Source: Amborella trichopoda (taxonomy: Eukaryota; Streptophyta; Magnoliopsida; Amborellales; Amborellaceae). Taken from it: a stretch of DNA of 64,000 nucleotides. Below, piece by piece: positions 44,789-55,884 of this stretch (position 1 is its first letter; every line of letters begins with the position of its first letter). A model generated the notes under the pieces. That model was not told the origin of the DNA. It did no database searches and saw nothing but the letters and a program-made list of their open reading frames with translations. The position numbers and the translations under genes were made by a program. The stretch covers positions 4,883,832-4,947,831 of the forward strand of contig NW_006499563.1 of the NCBI RefSeq assembly GCF_000471905.2, given 5' to 3'.

Positions 44789-45397
44789 CTAAGCTGTGAG
44801 ATGCAGATGCATAATGCGTGCAGGACTCAACCAGAGAAGACCTAGCATTGGACACGAGCTCAGGGTAGCATGAAAGTTGCTCCGAGATGTGGCTCGAGCG
44901 GATGGACCACGAGCCTTTAGGTGTGTGTGAGAAGTGGAGGCCCCAAGATCTCTACCTTGGTGTGTCGAGCCTCTAAGCATAGAGGTCCGGGGTGGTGAAG
45001 GAGTATCGGGGGAGGCCTTACAACGACCCTTAGAAGCGATGGTCACCTGCTTGCCTTTCATGAAAGCAAACAGAGTAGCCTTTCGGTGTACTTCAGCAAT
45101 ATGACTGGCAAGGGACTTGAAAGTAGTAGAGTGCATCCTGTGAGTAGTAGCAGGCGTGCTATCGATGCGAATGCCCTTGGTGGAGGGTCCATCAGGAATA
45201 GAAAATGGGGAGATAGGGACCTTTGAGTCACTTCTCACACCAATCTTGGAAAGAACCTGAGAGCTGGATTGAGAGTCCTGACTCAAGAGGAGTGTAGGGA
45301 ATGAGGCTTGAGAAGCTCGCTTCCCTGGGACAGTCATGAGTGTGGGGATGAGAAAATCCCCAACTCGAATAAACGGGTTGAATAACCCAGATGCCAT
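44789..45397 (-). CDS. Element C ORF1 (202 aa)
   Basis: Open frame starting MASGLFNPFIRVGDFLIP, a clear relative of the element B ORF1 over the whole length. The frame is open 29 codons further upstream to the PBS, but the start shared with B is the better one. Conserved with B: SQASFPTLLLS, SSSQVL, then SxxATTH, KGKxxxxAxxxxKA and LRGSxHxGRxLxxxTxxTHxKAR. Composition is Ser, Thr, Arg and Pro rich and probably basic. No domain recognised. Two copies both open, amid decayed gag and pol, suggests the copies are younger or the frame tolerates change; I cannot separate these. Confidence 0.68.
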   Translation of the reverse strand: MASGLFNPFIRVGDFLIPTLMTVPGKRASQASFPTLLLSQDSQSSSQVLSKIGVRSDSKVPISPFSIPDGPSTKGIRIDSTPATTHRMHSTTFKSLASHIAEVHRKATLFAFMKGKQVTIASKGRCKASPDTPSPPRTSMLRGSTHQGRDLGASTSHTHLKARGPSARATSRSNFHATLSSCPMLGLLWLSPARIMHLHLTA

Positions 45398-45464
45398 GAA
45401 ATGCAGTGCAGAAGATAAAAGGTGATACCGATCAAGCAAGAGCGAACCAGCAATGGGGTAGTAA

Positions 45465-45484
45465 GTCCTCAATGGATTCGCCAA
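45465..45484 (-). other. Element C primer-binding site, worn
   Basis: Minus strand TTGGCGAATCCATTGAGGAC, the same place and core as A and B with three substitutions in the GACTCCACTGGGGAC part. Confidence 0.65.
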
Positions 45485-46279
45485 ACTGGTCGAGTGCCTC
45501 GATCTTGTCTCCCCAGATCTAGGTGATCGGATGACACGTGTCTCGGGTTCGAAAGACCCAGGAGACCGCTCTCTTAGGAACCTTGTTCACAGAACAAGGG
45601 TAGGAGCCCAACTGGTGTGAGAAGAATTTTAAATGTGAGGTGGGGATCAACCTCACCTGGGTTCGTGACTTAGGTGGGGGTCAACCTCACCTGGGTTCGT
45701 GACTTACTTGAGCTGACTCGTGCGGGAGCCCTCTTAGATCACGATGGAAAGCCCCCAGCTGCTTCAGCTGGTTCGAAATCACCTTCCTTGACCTACGATC
45801 TCCTTGTTTTTTGCACATCACTAACATGGTTAATTTGCAAGACAAGTGGGCCGAGTGACTGACCTTTGTCTTAGGGCCATGCACATTCATATGGCAGAGA
45901 AGATGAGAAATTAGGGTGATGAGGAAGAGGGTTTGAATAAGAGGAGAAAAGATAAGAGGACTTAACAAGGGGACGAGACTAGCATGATAGTTAGACAAGT
46001 ACAGTAGTCGACTCAGAGTGGTAGCAAGATGGGCACGGTAAATCAAACTAACACGCTTGAAACCAAGTTTGACATGAATGTCCTAATCTGGTGCGGCAGC
46101 AAGACAGGCATGCTACTCTTGACCAGCACTACGACAATACTCCTCGACAGTCAAACCACTATAACAGTACCAGACTAAGTCTATCATGTAGTCAAGTAAG
46201 CATGGAAGCAGAAAGGAGAAGAGGAGAAAGCGTAGGGAAGGCATGGGACAAAGGAGAAGGTAGGCCCCAGTGGCGTTAG

Positions 46280-46960
46280 GCATCACCATCCACAGCCTTG
46301 GAGTAATAGTGCCGCAGCCCCTCAACGACACTAGACGCTGCTGCTCACGATGAAAGAGCGAGCAGTGAGCTACAGATGGTGTTAGCAATCACCATCTGCA
46401 ACACGAGAAGGTAGCACGACCCTTCGCAAGCGGCGAAAGGCATTGCCATCTATGATGACACAGAGTGCACAAGAGAAGCCTGCAGACGGCGGTGAGCATC
46501 ACCGCGACTCTTGTCGGGGGACGATAGGCATCGCCGTTTACGATGGGCACGAGGCGCAACAGATTGGCCTATGCACGGTGGGAGGCATCGCTGTGGGCCT
46601 TCGCTGGCAGCGATAGGCATCGTCGTCTGCAATAGATATAGGGCACAAGAGAGGCCTTCAAGTGGTGATAGGCATTGCCACAACCCTTCGCATGGGATGA
46701 TAGGCATCGCCGTCTGTGATAGGTATGCATATGCATGGTGGAAAGTCTCGCTGTTTGAGCTAGCACAGAACGTTGAAGACACACTTGTGGACAGCGATGA
46801 GCAGCGTTGTCTGCAACCTGTGCGATGAAATAGAAATAGTCCATGGCCAGCGATGCACATTGCCGTGCATGACACCTATCCTGGAACTGAAACAGGAGCC
46901 CGACCCGCTACTTGAGCACGGCTCGGCTCACTTTGTGCTCCTTCAGATGGCGCTATGCAT
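46280..46960 (-). repeat. LTR C array of short inverted repeats (GGCGAT/ATCGCC)
   Basis: About ten loosely spaced copies (55-75 bp) of a GCGATAGGCATCGCCGTCTG-like word, a 6-bp inverted repeat with AGGC loop, interspersed with GCACAAGAG phrases. Corresponds in position to the hairpin repeats of LTRs B and D. Confidence 0.75.
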
Positions 46961-47034
46961 AATAACGACTTACGTTGTGCGTGGACTGTGTTGAGGGAAA
47001 GAGAAGAAAGATGGAGGCATGCACAACACTGCCA

Positions 47035-47220
47035 CTGCCATGCATGGCCTCTGAGGAAGACTCAGTAGAGAAGAAGAAAAAGAGAGAAGAATAAACAACA
47101 GAAAGAAAAGAAGAGAGAGGAGTAGAGAGAAAGAAGGATTGAAGAGAAAGGATAAGGAAAGAGAAAGAAAAATACCTTGAAGATAGGAGGGGTACCACAT
47201 TAAATTTTCTCTCTTCTTTC
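47035..47220 (-). repeat. Pyrimidine-rich tract of LTR C
   Basis: GA-rich on the plus strand, CT-rich on the element strand, matching the tracts in LTRs A, B and D. Confidence 0.88.
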
Positions 47221-47310
47221 TCTCTGAAAGACTTGCTCAAGAAATCTTAATGCAAACTTTAATTTCATTAATCTAGAATTTGACCTTTGTACAATGAGAG
47301 ATAACGTGTC

Positions 47311-47316
47311 TTTATA
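47311..47316 (-). promoter_or_regulatory. LTR C TATA box
   Basis: Minus strand CTAGTCTTATAAAGACACG, about 80 bp upstream of the pyrimidine tract. The same relative position as TATAAAGG in LTR D. Confidence 0.6.
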
Positions 47317-48567
47317 AGACTAGGGTCAAAACGTGGGTGGATTACCCAAAACTAACCCTAATTTATGATAATTGCATCTTTTTTTAATTAAATAAAATAA
47401 GAAAATAGGGTGCAAAATGACTGATTTGCCTCTGCCTTACAATCAAGAAAATTTTCAAACGGTCCCTGCTAAGAACTTATGACGTTCTTGATTCTTCTAG
47501 GACGATCCATTGACGATCCGGCATCCGAATAAACAAAAGATGATTTCCATTGTTTAGGGCTCAATGCTACGATCATTTTAATATTTATTTTAATCCATGA
47601 ATCTCACTTTAAAGGCGTCTTCATTTTGATATTTTTCTTCGATTTCTTTACTGAATCAAACTGAGCATGTTACCATGATCGCGTTGCAACAAACGAGATG
47701 TGATTTGGTGCCTGAACAAAGTTTTGGCAATTTTGGACTTTGGGCGGAATTTGAGATTTTGGCTGCCAGAATCTACAGTGACTTCAACATGATCTTGTGT
47801 GAGATCCAACTATTCATCACGTACGAAGTTCGGAACAGTTGTAGCCACAGACCTTACGCAAGCGATGCAATTGGTCTCGCATCTATCGGATTCGTGGGCG
47901 CTGTGATTTGGTTGCTTGAGTGACAGGAGGTACTGCAGATTTTCTGCAACATGAAGCTTCAAAACGCGAATTTCTCTCTAGCTTTTCTCCCATCTCGGTC
48001 ATCGTCACAGGACGTGCCATATATCAAAACACTCATTTTGGCGAGACGAGAACATTCCATTAAGTTTGAACATGATCTGATTTTGAACGAGTGTGATGTG
48101 AGTGTCGTAATTCACTGTTTGTGACTACATTTTAATGGTGTTTAGTTGGAGGGTGGCCGCACGAGAATAGTGTGCGGCTCATTCTATTTCGATCTTTTGC
48201 CCATAACGTCTCCTTAGAGTGTCCGTTTAAGCTGAAATTTGACCCTAGGGGTTTTCAACCACGTCGGATCCAATGAAGGTGGTCCCACGACCATTTGATT
48301 CTCTAAAGTAGGGTTCCAGTTATAGGGGTCCGTTTCAAGGTGTAAGAAGCTGATTCTTCCGAAACTGTTTTTCAGTATGCACTACTTTAGACATGTTGAT
48401 ATGAGACGAAACTCGAAAGGTGAATTTTTGGAGTCCTTATGAAGATCTTGGCCAATTCTGGGGCCATTCTAAGACTGTCAAAATTTTCGTTGTTTGTCTG
48501 GCTTTATTGACCGGCTTCTCTCCTTTATTCTGCATCGGGATCCCATGATGCTGAAAAAATGTCTTAA

Positions 48568-49214
48568 AATAGTTGTTAAATAAAAATATGGATACAATAA
48601 ACTCGAAAGGGTGTTGTGGGTAAAAATGTCAAAAGACAGACATAATGAAAACCCAAAAGGGCACCACGGGTAAAAAGACGTCAATAAAATGTGGAAAGGG
48701 CATCATGAGTAAAACTAACAAAGTGAAAGGCAAAGAGGGGTAATTCATTACTATTGCCAAAATTTTGGCACAAGGGATTATAAATGAAGATGTTCACTCA
48801 GTTCTCAAGACTAAGCCTATAGTAGTCCTATTGTGTCCATTTGATTCCATCCTTAATAGCAGCCCCCTAGAGAAGGGCAAACCTTCTAACTAAAGGGGGA
48901 TATTCTCCGCTTATCAGCTAAGATGCAAATGGGTTTTTTTCTACCTCATGGGCCACTAAGTAAGCCTTCCAAATCATGAATATTATGTTCAAGAATCGTT
49001 ATGTCATCTTCATTTTCAAAACATGTGATTTCTTAAACATTGACAAAAATGCGAAAGGCAAGATCTCAAAATATGACTGGAAAAATTATTGCATGAGGAG
49101 GTTAGTCTTAAGGTTACCTGAGTGCTATTGCAGAATGTGTGACAGTCAAAGGCCTAGGGAAGAACCTAAGTAAAGGCATGATAGAAGGATATTTCTCAAT
49201 AGAAGTTAATTCTT
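48568..49214 (+). other. Fragment with T1/B-type 3'-UTR micro-repeat
   Basis: 48600-48725 holds three units ending GTTGTGGGTAAAAATG, CACCACGGGTAAAAAG and CATCATGAGTAAAACT. The rest (48726-49214) shows no gene. The fragment lies between LTR C and the element D antisense ORF, so it marks a further rearrangement or an independent element end. Confidence 0.55.
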
Positions 49215-49830
49215 CTAATCTAGAACTGCCCCAATCCATTGAACCACTTCAGTCACCTTCTCTCTAAACGAGTCTCCACAGGGGACATTGAAGTCTATGA
49301 GGTTATCGACTAGATTTTTCACTAAAACTGGGAACATGATCAGCTCAGAGAAAGAAGCCCGGTTGAAAAGTTGATAAGAGGCTCTAAGAAGAACACAACC
49401 ATAGTCCATAGAAACATTTACGACGATTGAGCTTGGTAACCTGGAGAGGGAAAGGCATCGTGGCCTGCAATACAATAAGGCCCCCACGAATGCGCCAAAC
49501 AAGAGGATGAACAACTTGCCTCGAGAAGGGGGTAACAACAAAAGTTGAAAGTTCCCTTCTAGCAGAAGGTGCAAGGCCTTCTCTCATCTTACGGAAGGTA
49601 GCAAGAGAGATCGCCTTGTTGCCCATTATTACCTGGTCGCACAGACCAGAATCATCCCGAGCACGTTCAAAAAAGGTCCTTTCTATAGGGGCTCGTATTT
49701 TGGGAACTTTTGAGGCTCTGGCTGACTGCTGGAAAGACATCCGTTGAGGGGCTTTATCCTCATCGAACATCTCGGCCACCTCCAACCACTGCCTATGCAC
49801 AATCAACCACCGCAGGCACCTTTGTTGCAA
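49215..49830 (-). pseudogene. Element D antisense ORF fragment
   Basis: Two overlapping minus-strand frames. The first, 49384-49830, reads EVAEMFDEDKAPQRMSFQQS, then ARASKVPKIRAPIERTFFER, NKAISLATFRKMREGLAPSA and VVTPFSRQVVHPLVWRIRGG. The second, 49215-49574, continues with a Leu-rich segment, RASYQLFNRASFSELIMFPV, and FNVPCGDSFREKVTEVVQWI. Position (before the 3' arrays and LTR, antisense) equals the element B antisense ORF, but I see no clear sequence match to its PMD-like or coiled-coil parts. It may be a different region of the same protein or a different gene. Function unknown. Confidence 0.45.
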
Positions 49831-50070
49831 TCAAGACACCGTGTGTACTTTGCTCTACATAATCCTGCCACCATGTGTGTTCTTCACCGTACACATTCAG
49901 CCGCTGCGTGTATACTCATGTATGAGCAATTATGTGCCACGTACAATTATCACCGTGCACGTAGGTGCCCTTCACCACCGTGCGCAACTCTTTGCTAAGC
50001 GCATTGCATTATCGTGCACAACTCTCTGCCGTGTGTAACTTACTGTAACGTGCACTAAGGTCATCATTCG
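49831..50070. repeat. Degenerate 28-35-bp repeats (CACCGTGxxxAC type)
   Basis: Repeated CACCGTGTGTACTTTGC, CACCATGTGTGTTCTTC and CACCGTGCACxTxGC phrases; irregular period. Confidence 0.6.
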
Positions 50071-51002
50071 GACCTATTCTAAAACATGAACGTCCCTTGA
50101 ATCACTCACACATGTAAAAGATCTCACACGTTTCTTCTGCCAACGTTGTTTCTCGACTGTTGTGCGCTGACACGTGTTGCCCTCCTCATGTGTGACCCCT
50201 CGACTGCCTTACCAAAACTCCCTGTGCGAATGTCGAAAAACCTTTCGGCTCACTACCGAGGCCTCCATCCTTCTCTCGGTGTTTCAATGTCACCAGAAAA
50301 CCACAAATGGTCCACCAGAAAGTCTACGCAAGACCTCTCACAAAAGCCTCTTCCTTCACAGCACCTGCTAAAAAATGAGCTCCTCACCAGAAAGCTTATG
50401 TAAAACTCCTAGTGCGTTCCCCCTGCGATAAAAAAAACCCGGCAGCCTACCGAAATCTTCGGTCTTGCCTTCCATTGTCGGAAAACATTTTTTGGTTCCC
50501 CTGGAATTTCTCCATCTTCACCCTTTTCTACCCTCTAGCCCCAGATGTTTTTACCTTCAGTAAAACAGTAAAAGGGGTTTTAACCCCTTTTTGTAGCTAA
50601 GGCTTCTTGATACTGCCCCACACAAAATGGAAATCTCAGTCAGATCCAGAAGGCCAAATGACCACAGACTGGGTCGGGACAGATCTAAGCCTGAGCTTAA
50701 AGCCCAGCACACTATTGCCGAGCGCATTCCCTCGCCACCTGTTGCCGCCGAGAGCTTTCGTATTGCTGTCCAGCACGTTCACATTGCCGTCAAGTGCAAA
50801 TGTTTACTACCGAGCACGTTCTCTCGCTAAATGCTACTGCTGAATGTGATCTCTCGTCACATGTATTATCGAGAGCTTTCCCTTTGCAAATACAACCACA
50901 TGTGCTTTACCGTCGTGCTATTCTGATGCTCGTTGTTGAGCATGCATCACTGCTGCGTGCACCTTGCTGCCAAGACCACCTTAATGAATCGTCATTAAGG
51001 GG
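50071..51002. other. Region upstream of D antisense ORF with CCGAGxGC repeats
   Basis: 50280-50600 matches the equivalent stretch of B (39420-39900). 50700-50960 repeats TTGCCGAGCGCATTCCCTCG-like words every 25-40 bp. No gene recognised. Confidence 0.5.
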
Positions 51003-51375
51003 TGAACCCTTATGACCCTAAACTATAGTGCATGTCCTGGCCGCATGATGTTAAACTGCTTTGCACAATGGTCTAGTTGAATGACCCTAAACTATAGTGC
51101 ACGTCCTGGCCGCATGACGTTAAACTGCATCGCTCAATTGTCCAGCTGTAAGACCCTAAAGTATAATGCATGTCTTGATCACATGACGTTAAACTGCTTC
51201 GCATAATGGTCCAGATATATGACCCTAAACTATAGTGCACGTCCTGGCCGCATGACGTTAAACTGCTTAACATGACGGTCCAGTTGTATGTCCCTAAACT
51301 ATAGTGCACGTCTTGGTCGCATGACGCTAAACTGCTTTGCCCAGGTCCCGGTGGCATGACCTTAAGCACGCTTCC
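51003..51375. repeat. Tandem array, five copies of a 67-71-bp unit
   Basis: GACCCTAAACTATAGTGCAC, GTCCTGGCCGCATGACGTTA and AACTGCTTxGC. Units begin near 51013, 51080, 51151, 51219 and 51287. The same words occur in element B at 41575-42395. Confidence 0.9.
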
Positions 51376-51759
51376 ATACATTTTACCACCTCCATTTCCT
51401 CTCCAATGAGTCCATCTTCATTATCCTCACCACATTCACTAGCGAGTCGAACCCATGCTCACGAAACCACAATGAGCCATTCCATCATCCAAACTCACCG
51501 TTAGCTAGTGCGTGACCCCTTATCCACCTTTCATACAAACTCAATCCATCATTCACAGACAGTCTCGTGCCATCTCCCCAAAGTGAGTCAAACTGTCACC
51601 ATACTCACCTTATAGCCTCCACAGACCATCATCCATCTCCGTCATGGTCTAGCTATATGACCTTAAACTATAGCACATGACTTAGCCGCATGACGTTAAA
51701 CTGCTTTGACAGGTCCCGGAGGCATGACCTTAAACACACACCCACAAAAACAAAAACAA
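51376..51759. other. Spacer between D arrays
   Basis: Resembles 42100-42400 of element B (CCAxTGAGTC, ACTCACxxTxxAGCCTC, CACAGAC). No gene. Confidence 0.5.
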
Positions 51760-51965
51760 AAAAACAAAAAAAGGACATGGTAGAAACTCGAAAAGGGGAA
51801 CGAAATGAGTAAAAATGATGGACGATCATGGTCACGAAACCATGAGTAAGAGTGTTTCGCAAATAAAAACCGGGCACGGTAAAAACATGAAAAGGCATCG
51901 TGTGTATAAATGGAAAGAAAGGCAGACATGGCCGCCAGGTCTTGGGGAAAGAGCCTAAATAAAAA
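51760..51965 (+). repeat. Element D 3'-UTR micro-repeat
   Basis: Units ending AATGAGTAAAAATG, CATGAGTAAGAGTG and GGCATCGTGTGTATAAATGG; counterpart of 42405-42620 and 3985-4159. Confidence 0.7.
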
Positions 51966-52694
51966 GGAAGTTGGTGAAAATCATCTCTATGGTACCGCTT
52001 CCCCTGTCCAAGCGAAAACCCGAAAGGATGCTCTGACTAATAAGCAGGTTGACGCAGCATCCGACACCATTAGCCGCTTTAGCCACAAGAAAAAATCCTC
52101 GGTAGCAAAATATCTTATTATAGAGACCTAGAAACAAATCAGTCAGCCATACGTCCAATGGGTGTAGATGTTAAAATCGTCCCTCCAGAACCCACAAAGG
52201 TAAGAACCTGTCAAATTAGGTCAATACCTACCCACAGCAACCAGGGTCAAGCCAACCAAGGCCTCCTTGTCAAAATCCCTCCTTCACTGGACCAGACATT
52301 CGGCGTACGCCAATAAAAACCGTTGACTAGGCTCAACAATACGAGGCCCACAGAGGTACCCTGCTTGTCAAAGAGAACCTAGTGTAGCAGCAAACAATGC
52401 CACCATTAAGTTTAATGAGGGTGAAGAAGTCAAAAGCATCTCATACGTCTAACACAGGTGAGGACTTAAAAGACTTCCTTTAAAAGTCTCCATGTCTGAG
52501 GTAAGCCCACAAAACCCTCAGCCATCTTGAAGTGCCTTGGTCACCCCTATGGGAAGAAGCTTTGTACGAGTATCCCTTTGACGTTAATGTGATCACGTGA
52601 CCGGGAAGAAAACTGAAGTCGAAGGAACAATTTTGATCTGAATGTTGTACTTCTCGTTTCTCTTGAAGCCCAAAATTTTGTGGCGCAAGCTGTT
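51966..52694 (+). other. Element D 3' end before the LTR
   Basis: Non-coding and collinear in outline with 42620-43875 of B, but without the 44-46-bp array. Purine-rich GGGAAGAAAAC near 52610 is a possible PPT. Confidence 0.5.
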
Positions 52695-54080
52695 TGAGGT
52701 CATTTTCCATCATTTTTATCCCCGATGCGATAAGAAGAGAGCAGTTCACGACTTAGGTCCGCATGTACCAAAATGCCTATGGACTACAGAAGCTGTAGGA
52801 CAATAAGCACTGATCTGAAGTGAAAATTCCAACAGTATCAGAATGGCCCGAGAACATATAAAAACATGGATAAGGGTCCCCTAAAAACACCTGCTAAGTT
52901 CCTCACAATCCGACAAGTTTAAGGTAGTGCAGATGTCAAAACAGTTTTAGGAAATCCTACCTTCATCATGTTGAAAATTGGCTTTGAACTAAAACACAAT
53001 TATCAGAGCATCAAATGGTCTCCAAACCATTACCATTGGATTCAAAATGATAAAAAACCCTTGAGTATCAATTTTCGATGCGTTTGGATGCTTCAGGAGT
53101 GAGTTATGGCCAACTTACCCAAAATGAGTAGGTCGTGCACTATTATGGTGCACCCTCGACCGACCAATTTCCATTAATGGAAACTGTGTATCACCAATTC
53201 GGGGGCAAAATTCTCAAGGTCATATCTTCTTCATCCCCAGTCAGATCAAGCCTAAATTTTGGGAGCACGTTTGTCTCGTCGACCCGGTCGATTTGATATG
53301 CGGCACGTATGGTGACATGACCCGAGTCGGAAGAAATCGAAGAGAGAAATTCATTGGAAAAACCCAAAATTTGCAGGAAAATTCCAGCCACACGTCTCGC
53401 CGATCAAACTTCCATATCACAGTGCTCGTGCATCAGATCAGCCTCAAACCAATCCCATTACGCGCACAAGGTCAGAGGCTTCATCTGAGACAAACCTTGC
53501 ACGTGATGAACAGTTAGATTTGATGCACGATGAGTCCGAAGTTGCTGCAATTCTGGCCACCGAAATCAAAACTCCTGCCAAACTTTCCCAATTTGGAAAA
53601 TGGTCATTCGAGCATCAAATCGGGTCGTTATTATTGCAAAATGATCGTGGCAACTTGCTCTCTAATTTACAATCAATAAATCATCGAAAAACACTGAGAG
53701 ATGGGCTGAATCTTAAAAATTAAGATTGCACATTTTTCGATGTTTTATCACATCATGATCATGGTCTGAAACTCAGATCCATGACCAAAAATTGGTACCA
53801 AAATGATCATCTTTTCGAGCTCATCAAGAAAATGGTAATCTTTCGGTCGGATAGTGATCGGAAAAGCCTCGAATCAGCCATAAAGAGTTTACACGATTGA
53901 ATGAGGATGACAAGGACTGATTTTGAATTACTTAGGCCGTTGGGGGTAAAATCATCATTTTCCTCACTTTTTTTAGATTTTCTTAAATCTTTTAATACTT
54001 AATTTCCAACAATTAAATCAAGTTTTAGTCATCTACCCATGTTTGGGCCCCAATTCTTTTTAAAGAACGTACCACCACAT

Positions 54081-54086
54081 TATAAA
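54081..54086 (+). promoter_or_regulatory. LTR D TATA box
   Basis: CACATTATAAAGGACCCC, about 65 bp before the (GA)n run at 54147; same place as in LTR C. Confidence 0.65.
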
Positions 54087-54146
54087 GGACCCCTTTTTTA
54101 GATGAATGAAAGATTTCTTTTTGCTTGAGTGTTGAGTCATGGCTTA

Positions 54147-55440
54147 GAGAGAGAGAGAGAGAGGAGAGAGAAAATTTAGATGGGTACCCCTAGGTAACAT
54201 TCTCTCTCCTCTTCATTCTCTCTTATCCCTCTCTTCTTTCTCTCTTCCTTCTCTCTCGATCTCTCCTCTCTTGCTCCTCTTATTTCTCTCTCTTTTGTGT
54301 CACTCTTCTTTCTCTCTTCTCTCTTCTCTTTCTCTCTCTTCACTCTCTCTATTCTTTCTCTCTCTTTTTTTTCCCTCTGTCACACATGGCAGTGCTCACT
54401 GCCGAGTGCGATCTTCTTCTTCTCTCTTCTCCTCTCTTTCTCTCTCTTCTTTCTTCCCTCTCTTCGTTGTCCCCTCTTTCTTTCTCTCTCTTCTCCTCTC
54501 TTTCTTTTACTCTCTCTTCTTTCTCTCTTTTTTATCTTTCTCTCTCTTCTTTCTTTCCCTCCTCTATCTTGCACGTAGTGCGCTTTGTAGAGCACAATCT
54601 TCTTCTTCTCTCTTTCTCTCTTGGTTCTTTCCCTCTCTTCTCTTTCCCCTCTTTCTTTTTTTCTTCTTTCCCCTCTCTTCTCTCCCTCTCTTCTCTCTCC
54701 CCTCTTTCTTTTTTTCTTCTTTCCCCTCTCTTCTCTCCCTCTCTTCTTTCTCTCTCTTCTTTCTCTCTTCTTTCTTTTCCTCCTCTATCACGCACGATAG
54801 TACTCACTATCGAGTGAGATCTGCTTCTTCTCTCTTCTCCTCTTTTTTTCGCTCTTTCTCTCTCCTCTCTTTCTCTCTCCTCTCTTTCTCTCTCCTTTTT
54901 CTTCTCTCTCTTCTCTCTTTTTATGTCTCTCTTATTTTGTCTCTCCTTTCTCTCTCTTTCTTCTTTCCCTCCTCTATCACACACGGTAGTGCTCACTACC
55001 GAGCGCGATCTTTTTCTTCGCTCTTCTCCTCTTTCTTCCTCTCCATTTGTCTCTCTTCTTTCTCCCTCTTCCTTCTTTCCCTCCTCTGTCACGTACAGTA
55101 GTGCTCACTGTTAAGCGCGATCTTCTCCATCTCTCTTCCCTTTTTTCTTTCTCTCTCTCTTTCCTTACTGTCGTGCACAACAGTGAGTGCTACTGAGCGC
55201 GACCCTCTCTTTCTTCTCTCTCCTTCTGTCTCGCATGATAGTGAGTGCTACCAAGCGCGACCTTCTCTTTCTTCTCTCTCCTTTTTGACTCGCACGACAA
55301 TGAGTGTTGTTGAGCACGACCTTCTCTCTCTTCCCTCTCTTTTCTATCTTGCACGAGAGTGAGTGCTGACACACATGACTCTCTTTCTCTTCCCTCTTCA
55401 CTGCAGTGAATGTTGCTGAGTGTGACTCCCTCCTTCTTTC
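54147..55440 (+). repeat. LTR D pyrimidine tract with about nine inverted-repeat modules
   Basis: CTCTTC-type sequence punctuated by hairpin words: GGCAGTG-CT-CACTGCC at 54388-54403, a worn copy near 54575, GATAGT/ACTATC near 54797, GGTAGTG-CT-CACTACC at 54985-55000, then weaker copies near 55095, 55175, 55230, 55290 and 55355. Each is followed by (A/G)AGxGCGA(T/C)CTTCT. Early units are about 190-215 bp, later ones about 60 bp. Long frames here (276 codons plus strand, 186 minus) are compositional. Confidence 0.85.
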
Positions 55441-55884
55441 TTTCTTCTTTTCTATGTGCGCGACACTATGATAAGGTGGGGTCTTTAGACCCACTTATGT
55501 GCGCTCACTCTATGATAAGATGGGGTCTTTAGACCAACTTGTGTTGTAATCTAATGTGTATGTGTGATTGCAGGAAAAGAACAAATAGGTCAAAAGCGAC
55601 GATTTTGAATAGATCATCAATCCTGGGGGCATTCCAACGTGATCTAAGAGGGCACCAACGCTAGTTAGCCCAAGTGAGTCACAGACCCAAGTGCGATAAG
55701 TCCCTCCTCACACCTTAATTCCTCTCTCATCGGTTGGTAATCCTGCCCGTGTTCTCTCGACACGGTTCACGAGAGAGCGGTCTCAGGTCCCAAGTCCACG
55801 GTGAACCGAGAGCCAAGTCCTCAAGTCACCCCGGCCTGAGCACAAGAACGAGGCATCTAATCAATCATTCCATTCTATTGATTG

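Larger units (their letters stand above)
45487..48567 (-). mobile_element. Element C 5' LTR (about 3.1 kb)
   Basis: On the minus strand it begins near TTAAGACATTTTTTCAGCATC and carries GAGAAGCCGGTCAATAAAGCC, GTTTCGTCTCATATCAACATG, CATGCATGGCAGTGGC and CTAAGAGGGCTCCCGC, and ends CACTCGACCA before the PBS. All blocks occur in the same order in LTRs A, B and D. A 55-bp direct duplication (GGTGGGGxTCAACCTCACCTGG) lies at 45640-45710. The LTR is longer than B because of the array at 46280-46960. Confidence 0.82.
52695..55862 (+). mobile_element. Element D 3' LTR (about 3.2 kb)
   Basis: Begins TGAGGTCATTTTCCATCATT and carries the family blocks ATCCGACAAGTTTAAGGTAG, GTTTGGGCCCCAATTC, TATA box, GAGAGA run, long pyrimidine tract and the terminal TCTAAGAGGG (about 55642) to ATCTAATC block. 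No PBS follows, which fits a 3' LTR. The right end is placed by alignment to LTR B. Confidence 0.82.

Noticed and set aside
54271-55101. 276-codon plus-strand frame and 186-codon minus-strand frame
   Set aside because: Both are compositional products of the CT-rich LTR D tract (Ser/Leu/Phe or Arg/Glu/Lys only), with no domain and no counterpart in LTRs A-C.
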